DNA of 29,732 nt from Anaerolineales bacterium (GTDB lineage Bacteria > Chloroflexota > Anaerolineae > Anaerolineales > Villigracilaceae), in contig JAFGKO010000336.1 in assembly GCA_016928525.1 (NCBI GenBank), positions 1-29,732 on the forward strand, read 5' to 3'. How positions within the stretch are numbered: position 1 is the stretch's first letter; each line of letters begins with the position of its first letter. Below are positions 9,195 to 16,276 of this stretch, piece by piece. The position numbers and the translations under genes are program-made. The notes under the pieces are model-generated. The model saw nothing but the letters and a program-made list of their open reading frames with translations, was not told the DNA's origin and did no database searches.

Positions 9195-9650
9195 TTAGAA
9201 CCCCCTGCGATAAAGATACAGTCTGGAAACATCGCCAATGATCTGAGCCAGGACTCCGAAGAAGATCAGCAAGGTGAACATCACCAACGGTGGCTGACCA
9301 AGGGCAAATGTGAGCATGGAAAGAAAAACCCCGATCGAGGAGACAAAATAAGTAACCTTCGTGCCTCTCAGATCGATCAACTGGTCTCGTTCATCTTCGA
9401 AATCTTCGATCTTTGGGTCTTCTTCGCCCGTTTTTATGGCCTGGATGATGGCGGAGACAATGTGGGTGAGAATCGTACCGATGATCGTTACGATGATGGC
9501 AAGTCCAATAACGATTCCCCAAAGGCGAAATACATTTGTCGCAGTGAAATTCTCGCTTTGGATCATCTGAATCACCCTGATTAGATAGAATCCCAAAATC
9601 AGGACAAAGTTAACCAAAGATACGGTGATGTTTTTTTGCTGAAAGGACAT
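9195..9650 (-). CDS. Small four-helix membrane protein (DUF2178-like), partner of HTH regulator
   Basis: A 151-residue protein with four predicted membrane segments: about 9-29 ([20 protein letters not shown]), 43-70 ([23 protein letters not shown]), 101-118, and 122-140. Between helices 2 and 3 is an acidic cytoplasmic stretch, [20 protein letters not shown]. The DERD-x-x-I/L-x-x-R/K motif followed by a helix is what DUF2178-like membrane proteins show, and these are usually encoded beside a small XRE regulator; the family name is tentative. The start is well supported by AGAGG six bases upstream and by the promoter at 9704-9732. Stop and the HTH gene start are one base apart. Confidence 0.8.
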   Translation of the reverse strand: MSFQQKNITVSLVNFVLILGFYLIRVIQMIQSENFTATNVFRLWGIVIGLAIIVTIIGTILTHIVSAIIQAIKTGEEDPKIEDFEDERDQLIDLRGTKVTYFVSSIGVFLSMLTFALGQPPLVMFTLLIFFGVLAQIIGDVSRLYLYRRGF

Positions 9651-9677
9651 GTTTACCTCTTTTTGTATGTTTTTATT

Positions 9678-9693
9678 TACATTTGGTAATGTA
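9678..9693 (-). promoter_or_regulatory. Inverted-repeat operator in the leader of the HTH operon
   Basis: TACATT-TGGT-AATGTA is a perfect 6-bp dyad with a 4-base centre. It sits just downstream of the -10 box, near positions +4 to +20 of the transcript. Several more TACAT/ATGTA half-sites occur between 9665 and 9746. It is a likely binding site for the small XRE regulator encoded in the same operon. Confidence 0.6.
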
Positions 9694-9703
9694 TAACTTA
9701 CAT

Positions 9704-9732
9704 ATAGTAATACAATATATACATTATGTCAA
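9704..9732 (-). promoter_or_regulatory. Sigma70-type promoter of the membrane protein/HTH/DUF4386 operon
   Basis: Reading the minus strand: TTGACA (9732-9727), a 17-base spacer, then TACTAT (9709-9704). The match to the housekeeping consensus is 6/6 and 5/6, and the distance to the ATG at 9650 is reasonable. Confidence 0.8.
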
Positions 9733-9747
9733 GTAGTTTTTACATAC

Positions 9748-9775
9748 AAAAAGGCCGTAAAATCACGGCCTTTTT
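9748..9775 (-). terminator. Intrinsic terminator between the MDR copy 3 unit and the HTH operon
   Basis: A perfect 11-bp stem AAAAAGGCCGT / ACGGCCTTTTT with a 6-base loop, U-rich on both strands. It ends minus-strand transcripts arriving from the MDR gene at 9944 and the remnant ORF at 9803, and isolates the strong promoter just downstream. Confidence 0.85.
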
Positions 9776-9802
9776 GCAATCCTTGCCATTGGATTTCTTT
9801 GG

Positions 9803-9940
9803 TTAGAGCCTGTTTATTTTCATGCATCCGATTTCTCCTGCTTTAAAGTCGCCGCTGAAGATGCGCAGCACGTCTCCAAGGAGATAAGTTAACATCAGAG
9901 CTACCCACAATGCTGAAAGCTTGATCTGTACATCCCCCAT
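9803..9940 (-). pseudogene. 45-codon remnant of a DUF6326-like membrane protein gene
   Basis: The frame begins with ATG at 9938-9940, preceded by a strong GAAGGAGATTGAATC ribosome site and only three bases after the stop of the MDR gene. It encodes MGDVQIKLSALWVALMLTYL followed by LGDVLRIFSGDFKAGEIG, then CMKINRL and stop. The IKLSALWVALMLTYLLGDVLRIF segment resembles the first helix of DUF6326 proteins, which are normally about 130 residues long, so roughly two thirds is missing. The bases after the stop do not continue the family in any frame that I could recognise. It is therefore a 3'-truncated gene, or possibly a one-helix small protein that is still translated. Family assignment is from memory of the motif and is moderate. 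Confidence 0.55.
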
Positions 9941-9943
9941 GAT

Positions 9944-10927
9944 TCAATCTCCTTCTTTTTGTTCTACAGTGATGACGACCTTCCCTCGGGCTTGTTCTTC
10001 TTCAAAATACCGGAGCGCTTCGGTGGTCTGATTGAGTGGGTAACGCCCATCTATAACAGGGACAACTTTCCGAGATTCGAGAAGTCCGCCGATAAATACC
10101 AGATCCGCATTGTTTACTGATGCCATCCCCATGCTGCCGATTTCCTGACCATCAGTCTTTGAAACTCGTGGTCCTAGTAACATGATGTGGAACAAATGGG
10201 GCAGGGTGGAGAATCCGGCAACGACACATTTTCCTTTAGGAGTTAATGCACGCTTGTAGTCAAAAACTGAACGATTCGCCGCTACATCGAAGATCAGGTC
10301 ATACTGCTGACCGTTTTTGGTGAAATCTTCTTTTGTGTAATCGATGACGTGGTCTGTGCCAATGGAGCGCGCCATCTCCAGATTCCGCGTGCGGCATACG
10401 CCGGTCACTTCGGCCCCGTAATACTTGGCAATCTGCACAGCAAAAGTCCCCACGCCGCCGGATGCGCCGTTGACCAAAACCTTTTGCCCGGGTTGGACCT
10501 GTCCTTTGTCGCGGAGTCCCTGCAAGGCGGTCAATGCCGCCATGGGCGTGGCGGCGGCTTCCTCGAATGATACGCTGGCTGGTTTTAGAGCCAGTACCTT
10601 TTCTGAGGCGCATACATACTCGGCGTAACCGCCCGTGGATACATCTCCAAATACATCCTCGCCCGGTTTGAATAGCTTGACGTTACTGCCGACTGCTTCG
10701 ATCCGTCCGGCAACGTCCGCCCCGAGCCGGATGTCTTTTGGTTCGAGCAGCCCACCATCCAGCCGAACCAGGAACGGCGCCGCTCTCATACGGCGCCAAT
10801 CATATGAATTTACAGACGCCGCATGAACTTTTATCAGGACTTCACTCTCCTGAGGGGTAGGTTTATCTACCTCTTCGAGACGCAGAACATCAGGTGGTCC
10901 GTATTTTGTGTATATAATCGCTTTCAT
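9944..10927 (-). CDS. NAD(P)H quinone oxidoreductase-like MDR protein, copy 3
   Basis: A 327-residue zinc-independent medium-chain dehydrogenase/reductase. It begins MKAIIYTKYGPPDVLRLEEVDKPTP, keeps the VNSYDWRRMRAAPF substrate-side motif common in this subgroup, and has [26 protein letters not shown] (cofactor fold, from residue 153) and GTDHVIDYTKEDFTKNGQQYDLIFD. It lacks ADH-type zinc ligands. It is more distant from copies 1 and 2 than they are from each other. A GGAGGAATACTT ribosome site precedes the ATG. A truncated DUF6326-like ORF follows three bases after its stop and the terminator at 9748-9775 ends the unit. Reductase activity on quinones or enones is a family expectation only. 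Confidence 0.92.
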   Translation of the reverse strand: MKAIIYTKYGPPDVLRLEEVDKPTPQESEVLIKVHAASVNSYDWRRMRAAPFLVRLDGGLLEPKDIRLGADVAGRIEAVGSNVKLFKPGEDVFGDVSTGGYAEYVCASEKVLALKPASVSFEEAAATPMAALTALQGLRDKGQVQPGQKVLVNGASGGVGTFAVQIAKYYGAEVTGVCRTRNLEMARSIGTDHVIDYTKEDFTKNGQQYDLIFDVAANRSVFDYKRALTPKGKCVVAGFSTLPHLFHIMLLGPRVSKTDGQEIGSMGMASVNNADLVFIGGLLESRKVVPVIDGRYPLNQTTEALRYFEEEQARGKVVITVEQKEGD

Positions 10928-11181
10928 AAGTATTCCTCCGGGATTACTTTGATCCGAACGTTTTCGATATAGTACACCTAAATTATCCTAAAAGTTTGTA
11001 AAACCTGACGGTTTATTCAGCCACTGTACCATATGCATCATTAATTAAACGGGCGAGTGGCGCAATTTATTCGGTTTGATTTGCGATCGATTGGACCCCT
11101 CCCCCCAATATTTCGGTATAAAAGCGACTCAAATCAACCCTTGAACGCGCACGTCCGCAGCGTCCGGTCTAAAACGCAGGT
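10928..11181. other. Intergenic stretch between MDR copy 3 and the SRPBCC gene
   Basis: AT-rich upstream half, no ORF with a ribosome site, no tRNA-like fold seen. It presumably holds the promoter of the MDR gene at 9944, but I could not pick a convincing -35/-10 pair. Confidence 0.5.
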
Positions 11182-11625
11182 TTAGTTTCTCTCACAAAGT
11201 GCTTTTAGCCTGGCGAACTCTTGTTGTGATTGTGCAGTAATCTCTTTTCTGAATTTTGATCCAAACAGAATGCTTATCAATTTCATAAAAGATCGGAACC
11301 GTACATCCGCGTTTTGGATCACGTGTGTGCGCTCCCCGATCATCTCCAAGCGAAACTCTACATCAACCGTATTATACTGACCGCTCAGGTGGAATGCGAT
11401 CATTTCGTTTTCTCGATAGCCGGTTACCATGCCCTGCATCTCAGTTTGGCCATTCTGATCTTTTATTACCTCCCGAAAAGTGGCCCCAACTGTGTTCGGA
11501 GTTCCGCTCAGCATTTCAGTTTCTGAGACGCTGGTCATCCACTGTTTGGCTTTCTCCGGGTCTTTCAGCCAGCGGAAGACTTCTTCCGGAGAGCTTTCTA
11601 TCTCGACTGTAAATGAAAGTTTCAT
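11182..11625 (-). CDS. SRPBCC (START/polyketide cyclase-like) family protein
   Basis: A 147-residue single-domain protein: MKLSFTVEIESSPEEVFRWLKDPEKAKQWM at the N-terminus is the usual SRPBCC start, followed by GTPNTVGATFREVI, alternating beta strands (EMIAFHLSG, YNTVDVEFRLEMIGERTHVIQNADVRFRS) and a long C-terminal helix ending QQEFARLKALCERN. The fold makes a hydrophobic pocket for small lipophilic ligands, but no ligand can be named. The ATG at 11625 is chosen over an in-frame start at 11715, because AAAAGG precedes it and the longer version would translate a repeat-rich stretch. It stands alone, with about 250 bases to the next gene on each side or a repeat cluster. Confidence 0.85.
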   Translation of the reverse strand: MKLSFTVEIESSPEEVFRWLKDPEKAKQWMTSVSETEMLSGTPNTVGATFREVIKDQNGQTEMQGMVTGYRENEMIAFHLSGQYNTVDVEFRLEMIGERTHVIQNADVRFRSFMKLISILFGSKFRKEITAQSQQEFARLKALCERN

Positions 11626-11666
11626 AAGATGCCTTTTCCAATCCTGGTATCTATTTACTTCAGTTT

Positions 11667-11755
11667 TTTTGACACGGATGACACGGGAAAATACGGATTT
11701 CTTTCCGTGAAACACGGAAAAATATCCGTTTTTTCCGTGAATTCCGTGTCCCGTT
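11667..11755. repeat. Cluster of CACGGA/TCCGTG words forming overlapping hairpins
   Basis: The words CACGGA, TACGGA and TCCGTG recur at least seven times. Two perfect hairpins overlap: TTTCCGTG-AAA-CACGGAAA (11702-11720) and CACGGAAAAA ... TTTTTCCGTG (11713-11739). The second has A/U-rich arms and could act as a bidirectional terminator between the PLP enzyme gene end and the SRPBCC gene. A related short stretch occurs at 21721-21750 (ATCACGGAGTCCGTAGAG), so this is probably a dispersed genomic repeat. Confidence 0.55.
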
Positions 11756-11775
11756 CATAGTTTCCCGCAATCGGG

Positions 11776-13038
11776 TTATTTTTTAATTCCTTTCATCACC
11801 TGATAAGCCAGCGCCCCCACCAGCCCCTTGAAAGTGCGCGCCCGCAGTGCCCTGTCCAGATCGCGGATCAAATCGTCCGCACTCTCCAGCCCGAGGCTGG
11901 CGCGGACGAGGCCTTCCCCGGTCCACTCGCGGATGCGGCGCTTTTGTTCCCCCGTGTAAAAGGGCATAGCGTCGATGTACAGGTCGGTCGGGTAATAGAA
12001 CAACAGGCTGTGGGCATGTCCCAGCGAGGTGGCGTAGGAGAACAGGCGGATCTTTTCGGCCAGGGTGATGGCCGCGCCCAGCCCGCCTTTGAGTTGGAAG
12101 GTCAGCATGCCGCCAAAATCGGACATCTGCTTTGCGGCCAGCTCGTGATGCGGGTGACTCTCCAGGCCGGGATAAAATACCCGGCTCACCTTCGGATGGC
12201 TTTCCAGAAAACGGGCAACTTGCAGCGCGTTCTGGCAGTGCTGCTGCATACGCATGGGCAGGGTGACCAGTCCGCGCGCGATCAGCCACGCATTAAAGGG
12301 ACTGAGTGCCCCACCCAGGTGCACCAGCATCTCCTTGCGGATGCGCCCCACGTTCTTTTCGGACCCCAGAATTGCGCCCCCTAAAGCGTCGCCGTGGCCG
12401 TTCAGGTATTTCGTCAGGCTGTGGACGACGAAGTCCGCGCCCAGGGCGATGGGCTCTTGAAGCACCGGCCCCGCCCAGGTGGAATCCACTGCCAGCAATA
12501 CGCCCGCTCCGTGAGCGATTTCCGCTAAAGCCGCAATGTCCGCGATGCGCAGGATGGGGTTGGCGGGCGTCTCAGCGTAGATCAGCTTCGTGTTGGGGCG
12601 CAACGCGGCGCGGACCTGCTCCAGGTCGCTGGTATCCACCAGGCTGACCTCGATCCCGAAGCGCGGCAGGTGCAACCCGAACAGCTCGACCGAACCGGCG
12701 TAACAGACTTCGCTGGCGATCAGGTGGTCGCCGCTGGACAGGAAGGTGAAGACCAGCGCCGAGACCGCCGCCATCCCGCTGGCGGTGACTACCGCTGCTT
12801 CGGCCCCCTCCAGCGCGGACAGGCGATCCTCGAGCGCGCGTAGGGTAGGGTTACCCCAGCGCGTGTAAGCGAAGGGCGGGCGGGCCGAGTCCAGCATCAG
12901 CGCGTCGAACAGCTTGATGCCGAACTTGGGCAGCTTGAATGCCGTCGACATGTGCAACGGCAAGCGCAGCGCGCCCGTGGTTGGGTCAGCGCTTTCGCCC
13001 GCGTGGACGGCTAAGGTTTCGAAGTCGAATTCGTCCAT
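11776..13038 (-). CDS. PLP-dependent Cys/Met metabolism enzyme (cystathionine gamma-synthase/lyase family)
   Basis: A 420-residue fold-type I PLP enzyme of the trans-sulfuration family. Landmarks: FETLAVHAGESADPTTGALRLPLHMSTAF (N-terminus), YTRWGNPTLRALEDRLSALEGAEAAVVTASGMAA (54-91, phosphate-binding), AETPANPILRIADI (155-167), LAVDSTWAGPVLQEPIALGADFVVHSLTKYLNGHGD with Schiff-base Lys210. The family includes cystathionine gamma-synthase, cystathionine gamma-lyase and methionine gamma-lyase; sequence reading cannot separate them. The residue just before DSTWAG differs from the usual D-N-T/S-F-A pattern (Asn to Ser, Phe to Trp). The ATG at 13038 is preferred to one at 13155 because GGAG precedes it and the longer version translates the inverted-repeat element. 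GC content is higher than in genes at 5000-11000. Confidence 0.92.
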   Translation of the reverse strand: MDEFDFETLAVHAGESADPTTGALRLPLHMSTAFKLPKFGIKLFDALMLDSARPPFAYTRWGNPTLRALEDRLSALEGAEAAVVTASGMAAVSALVFTFLSSGDHLIASEVCYAGSVELFGLHLPRFGIEVSLVDTSDLEQVRAALRPNTKLIYAETPANPILRIADIAALAEIAHGAGVLLAVDSTWAGPVLQEPIALGADFVVHSLTKYLNGHGDALGGAILGSEKNVGRIRKEMLVHLGGALSPFNAWLIARGLVTLPMRMQQHCQNALQVARFLESHPKVSRVFYPGLESHPHHELAAKQMSDFGGMLTFQLKGGLGAAITLAEKIRLFSYATSLGHAHSLLFYYPTDLYIDAMPFYTGEQKRRIREWTGEGLVRASLGLESADDLIRDLDRALRARTFKGLVGALAYQVMKGIKK

Positions 13039-13066
13039 AGTTACTCCGTTGGTCGAGTAGGGCTGT

Positions 13067-13220
13067 TGGTTGAGTAGCGAGCGCTTGTTGCGAGCGTATC
13101 GAAACCCAGCCCGTATCGCCCGCCCCGGACCACGGCGGGCCGGGGAGACCAACAAGTTCCTAGAAGCCCTGAAATGTGGTCTCGATACGCCCTCAGCTAC
13201 CGCTTCGGGCTACTCAACCA
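13067..13220. repeat. 154-bp inverted-repeat (MITE/REP-like) element
   Basis: The ends are a perfect 11-bp inverted repeat: TGGTTGAGTAG at 13067-13077 and CTACTCAACCA at 13210-13220. Inside, GCGTATCGAAACC (13094-13106) faces GGTCTCGATACGC (13178-13190), 12 of 13 positions complementary. A GC-rich core lies between. There is no ORF. Sequences of the type GGTTGAGTAGC..GTATCGAAACC are recurrent in several GC-rich bacterial genomes. It lies between the symporter gene and the PLP-enzyme gene, so it may have separated a former operon or may serve as a terminator. Confidence 0.7.
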
Positions 13221-13232
13221 CCAGTTGAGAAT

Positions 13233-14594
13233 TTAAGCTTCTCTATCAGCCAGCTCCTGCAGCGTAGCCCGGTGGCTCTCGCGCGTGATGGGATATTTCC
13301 AGGCGAAGAGCACGGCTAAAAACTGCAGCGCGGCCGGGACGGGACCCATAAAAACTCGAATGGCGGTAACGGCTGCTTGGGACTGAACAGGCAGGGGTCC
13401 AGAAGGAGGCGGGGTGAGATAGCCGGTCCACGCCAAGGCCTGTCCCATCCCCCATAAAGCGATGCCAGTCGCCAGTTTCTGGAAGAAGGAGGCAAAGGCA
13501 TAATACGATCCCTCGCGGCGCTGTCCGCTGCGCAGCTGGTCGTATTCCACCACGTCCGGCACCATCGACCAGGGCACCACGTAAGCAGTGGCGATGCCGA
13601 AACCGGCCAGCGCGGCCAGCAGGTAGGCCAGCCCGACCTGGTCGGCGCGGATGGCCGAGATACCCAGCAGGACGACCACCCAGGTCAGCGAACCGAGCAT
13701 AAAGGCGCGGCGCTTGTCGAGGCGCTGGGAGATCCTGACAATGACCGGGATGAACAGGATGGCTGAGCCTTGCGCCACGAGCACGAAGTAATTGGCTTGC
13801 TCTGGGACGCGCAGGTAATAGTTGGCGAAGTAGATCAGCACAGCCGCCAAAATGCTGGCGGTCGTCCAACTGAGCAGATACAGGCCCATGACCATGCAGA
13901 AGGGCTGGTTGCCGAGGGTTTGCTTGAGGGCTTCGCCAAGCGGCAATGGCTGTGGGAGTTCCTCGGCGGGTTTTTCGCGTGTGATGCTGAAGACCACCAG
14001 CGGTGGGATGATGGAGACAATACCTAACCCGACGCCAAGGATGAGATACAGCAAGCGCGTGTCGGTGATGCTCCAGCCCAGCACAGTCGCCAGGATGATG
14101 GCACCCAGCGTGCCGGAGATCGAGAAGACCATGCGATAACCGTTGAGCGAACTGCGCTCGTCGTAGTCGGAGGTCATTTCGGGGGTTAGGGAGTTGTAGC
14201 CGACGTGCACGATGGTGAAGGCGGTGTCGAACAGGGTGAAGGTCATGGCGTAGTAGACGGCCAGCCAGACCTGGTCCAGGGCTGGGACGATCCACATCAG
14301 CATGAAGAACACGCCCAGCGGAACCGCGCCGAAGAGCAGCAGCGGACGGCGGCGTCCCCAACGGGTGCGGATGCGGTCGGAGAGCAGCCCGAAAAGCGGA
14401 TCGTTGACTGCGTCCCACAAACGACTGGCGCCGATGGCCCAACCGGCATAATCGGGGCGCAGCCCGGCCACGTCGGTCAGGAAGTAGAGTTGGAAGAACA
14501 TCAGGATCGCCAGCGGGATGCTGGTGCTCAGGTCGCCGGTGCTGAAGAGCAGCTTGGTGCGCAGGGGGAGCCGAGTGCTGGAGGTTGTGCTCAT
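13233..14594 (-). CDS. GPH-family (MelB-like) sugar/cation symporter, MFS
   Basis: A 453-residue, 12-helix transporter. The N-terminus LRTKLLFSTGDLSTSIPLAILMFFQLYFLTDVAGL and the motif GASRLWDAVNDPLFGLLSDRIRTRWGRRRPLLLFGAVPLG (56-95) are hallmarks of the glycoside-pentoside-hexuronide:cation symporter family, with the two acidic residues in WDAVNDP lining the cation site. FTLFDTAFTIVHVGYNSLTPEMTSDYDERSSLNGYRM is the second family signature. The C-terminal half has AYVVPWSMVPDVVEYDQLRSGQRREGSYYAFASFFQK. Substrates of the family are mostly glycosides and uronides; this one may take a different solute. Its ATG overlaps the stop of the methyltransferase gene as ATGA, so it may import the methylated compound used by that enzyme (inference). 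Confidence 0.93.
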   Translation of the reverse strand: MSTTSSTRLPLRTKLLFSTGDLSTSIPLAILMFFQLYFLTDVAGLRPDYAGWAIGASRLWDAVNDPLFGLLSDRIRTRWGRRRPLLLFGAVPLGVFFMLMWIVPALDQVWLAVYYAMTFTLFDTAFTIVHVGYNSLTPEMTSDYDERSSLNGYRMVFSISGTLGAIILATVLGWSITDTRLLYLILGVGLGIVSIIPPLVVFSITREKPAEELPQPLPLGEALKQTLGNQPFCMVMGLYLLSWTTASILAAVLIYFANYYLRVPEQANYFVLVAQGSAILFIPVIVRISQRLDKRRAFMLGSLTWVVVLLGISAIRADQVGLAYLLAALAGFGIATAYVVPWSMVPDVVEYDQLRSGQRREGSYYAFASFFQKLATGIALWGMGQALAWTGYLTPPPSGPLPVQSQAAVTAIRVFMGPVPAALQFLAVLFAWKYPITRESHRATLQELADREA

Positions 14595-16081
14595 AAGGTT
14601 GAGAAATCCTGTTTTTCTTCGGTCTCGTACAGGTAGAAATCTTCCAGGTTGCGCGCCGCAACCATCTGGCGGAAGGCATCCAGTTCGCTTTCGATGGCCG
14701 GGTCCACTTCGCGGGGTTGGTGCTTTGCCAGGATATCCAGCGCGCGCTCGCGAGCATGGTCGATGGCCAGCTTACTGCCCTCCTTTTCCCAGGTTTCGTA
14801 GGGTTCGCGCGAGAACATGCTCGGGATGAACAGTTCCTTGCGGAATAATTTTGATGTTTCTTTGGCGGTGATGTAATTGCCGGAATAGCCCACTTTTTTG
14901 ATCAAGTCCAGCGCCAGGCTTTCGTCAGTGACTTCGATGCCGCGCGCCAGCCGCAGGGCTACGCCGCAAATTTCGTCGTCCAGCATCAGCAGGGCGTGGC
15001 TTTCCAGCATGGTGCTGTCCAGTGTACCCGCGCAGGTGATCAGGTTGACGCCCGCCAAAACGGCCGGGAGCAGCGTACCCATGCGCTCGAACCCGGCCTG
15101 CAAGTCCTCACGCTTTGAGTCAGTCGTCCCACCCACGCTGCGGATGGGCAGACCATAATAGCGCGCCATCTGCGCCGAAGCTGCGGTGATCAAACCGGTT
15201 TCTGGAGAGCCAAGCGTGACCGTGCCGTAGCGCATGTTGGCTGTGGTGGAAACCGTCCCGTACAACACCGGGGTGCCTGGGCGGAAGATCTGCGCCAGTA
15301 CCATGTGCGCCAAAATCGCGGCGTTTTCCTGCGCCACAAGCCCGGCCAGGGTCACGGGAGCCGTCGTCCCGGCGATGGCTTCGGGAGCGCAGGTCACCGG
15401 CTGCCCGTACTCGGCGCAGATCAAGAGCCCCTCGGCCTGGGCCTGATCCATTTGCAGCGGGCTGACCACCGAGCAGATAGCGAAGAAACGTGGCCGCTTC
15501 TGCAATTCTTCTTTACCGCCAACTGCAATCGCCATCATGCGCATCATGTCCCAGGTGGGCAGGTAGCCGTAGCAGCCCATGCCGTACGGTTTGCGGCTGT
15601 GGTGCGCCCAGGCCCAGATCGCCTCGCTGTGGATGGTGGTCATCGGGATGTCGTCCGGCCAGATGTCCATTTGCGAGTTGTGGATGTGGTCGCAGGCGTC
15701 GATCAGGATGATGTGCTCGAGCACGTCTTTTTGCAGGGACGGGCGGACCGCGCCGCTCTCCAGGTCGATGATGCGGGTGGGCGTTCCCAGTCCCGCGAAG
15801 ACCGGGGAAGCCTGATCCGGTCCGATATCGAGACGGAAGCCCGCATCGATCCCGAACAGGGAAAACTGCTTCGGCGCCTGGTCCACTGCCCAGCGGACGA
15901 GTTTCTCCGGCAACCTGACCGCCAGGGTTTCCTCGTTTACATCGGCTCCCGCCTCCAGGAACAGGTCGCGGGCTTTCTTGTAATTGACCTTGATGCCCAC
16001 CTCAGCCAGGATTTCCATCGAGGCGGCATGGATGCGTTCGACTTCGGCTTGACTCAGGACTTCGAAACGGGCGGTTTTCAT
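14591..16081 (-). CDS. MttB-family (COG5598) methyltransferase, non-pyrrolysine
   Basis: A 496-residue protein of the trimethylamine:corrinoid methyltransferase superfamily. Features: VERIHAASMEILAEVGIKVNYKKARDLFLEAGADV at the N-terminus, GTPTRIIDLESGAVRPSLQKDV, GTTAPVTLAGLVAQENAAILAHMVLAQIFRPGTPVLYGTVSTTANMRYGTVTLGSPE, and GLPIRSVGGTTDSKREDLQAG. The whole frame has no amber codon, so it belongs to the MtgB-like group lacking pyrrolysine; characterised members demethylate quaternary amines such as glycine betaine, proline betaine or carnitine onto a corrinoid protein. No corrinoid protein or reactivase gene lies nearby, so the methyl acceptor is unknown. The ATG at 16081 follows AAAGGGAAA; an in-frame start at 16114 is less likely. 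It is coupled to the symporter gene by ATGA overlap. Confidence 0.9.
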   Translation of the reverse strand: MKTARFEVLSQAEVERIHAASMEILAEVGIKVNYKKARDLFLEAGADVNEETLAVRLPEKLVRWAVDQAPKQFSLFGIDAGFRLDIGPDQASPVFAGLGTPTRIIDLESGAVRPSLQKDVLEHIILIDACDHIHNSQMDIWPDDIPMTTIHSEAIWAWAHHSRKPYGMGCYGYLPTWDMMRMMAIAVGGKEELQKRPRFFAICSVVSPLQMDQAQAEGLLICAEYGQPVTCAPEAIAGTTAPVTLAGLVAQENAAILAHMVLAQIFRPGTPVLYGTVSTTANMRYGTVTLGSPETGLITAASAQMARYYGLPIRSVGGTTDSKREDLQAGFERMGTLLPAVLAGVNLITCAGTLDSTMLESHALLMLDDEICGVALRLARGIEVTDESLALDLIKKVGYSGNYITAKETSKLFRKELFIPSMFSREPYETWEKEGSKLAIDHARERALDILAKHQPREVDPAIESELDAFRQMVAARNLEDFYLYETEEKQDFSTL

Positions 16082-16116
16082 GGGACGATTTCCCTTTCTG
16101 CAAAGTTGATACATCT

Positions 16117-16144
16117 ACTTTACAGAAAATCTGTGCGAAATCAA
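16117..16144 (-). promoter_or_regulatory. Possible promoter and dyad upstream of the MttB-family gene
   Basis: On the minus strand TTGATT (16144-16139), 16-base spacer, TAAAGT (16122-16117), each 4/6 to consensus. A perfect dyad ACAGA-AAA-TCTGT (16122-16134) fills the spacer next to the -10 box and could be an operator. Confidence 0.4.
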
Positions 16145-16218
16145 GTGGCATATGGCATACAAACTGCGGATAGAAGTTAAGAATTCTTGCAAAGGAGAGA
16201 ACGGGGTGACAAATCAAA

Positions 16219-16242
16219 AGTCACCACTCGAGGATGGTGACT
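16219..16242 (-). terminator. Terminator of the PadR operon
   Basis: Perfect 8-bp stem AGTCACCA / TGGTGACT with an 8-base loop; on the minus strand it is followed by TTTTGATTTG. It lies 34 bases after the stop of the flavoprotein gene. Confidence 0.6.
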
Positions 16243-16276
16243 CTATATGGCCGAGGATGCTCAGTTTTTGACTTTT

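Noticed and set aside
13039..13155. N-terminal extension of the PLP enzyme to 13155
   Set aside because: The extension would translate the inverted-repeat element; the enzyme family begins at about the MDEFDFETLAVHAG point.
13246..14757. 503-codon open frame on the minus strand, rich in Arg, Pro and His
   Set aside because: It lies on the same DNA as the symporter gene in another frame. It has low-complexity composition typical of a GC-rich shadow frame, and no family motif.
15305..16180. 291-codon plus-strand frame opposite the MttB-family gene
   Set aside because: Antisense to a well-supported conserved gene, no ribosome site, composition dominated by His, Arg and Asp.
16219..16242. Hairpin considered as an operator for the MttB-family gene
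   Set aside because: It lies about 100 bases upstream of the likely promoter, and its position just after the flavoprotein stop with a following U tract fits a terminator better.
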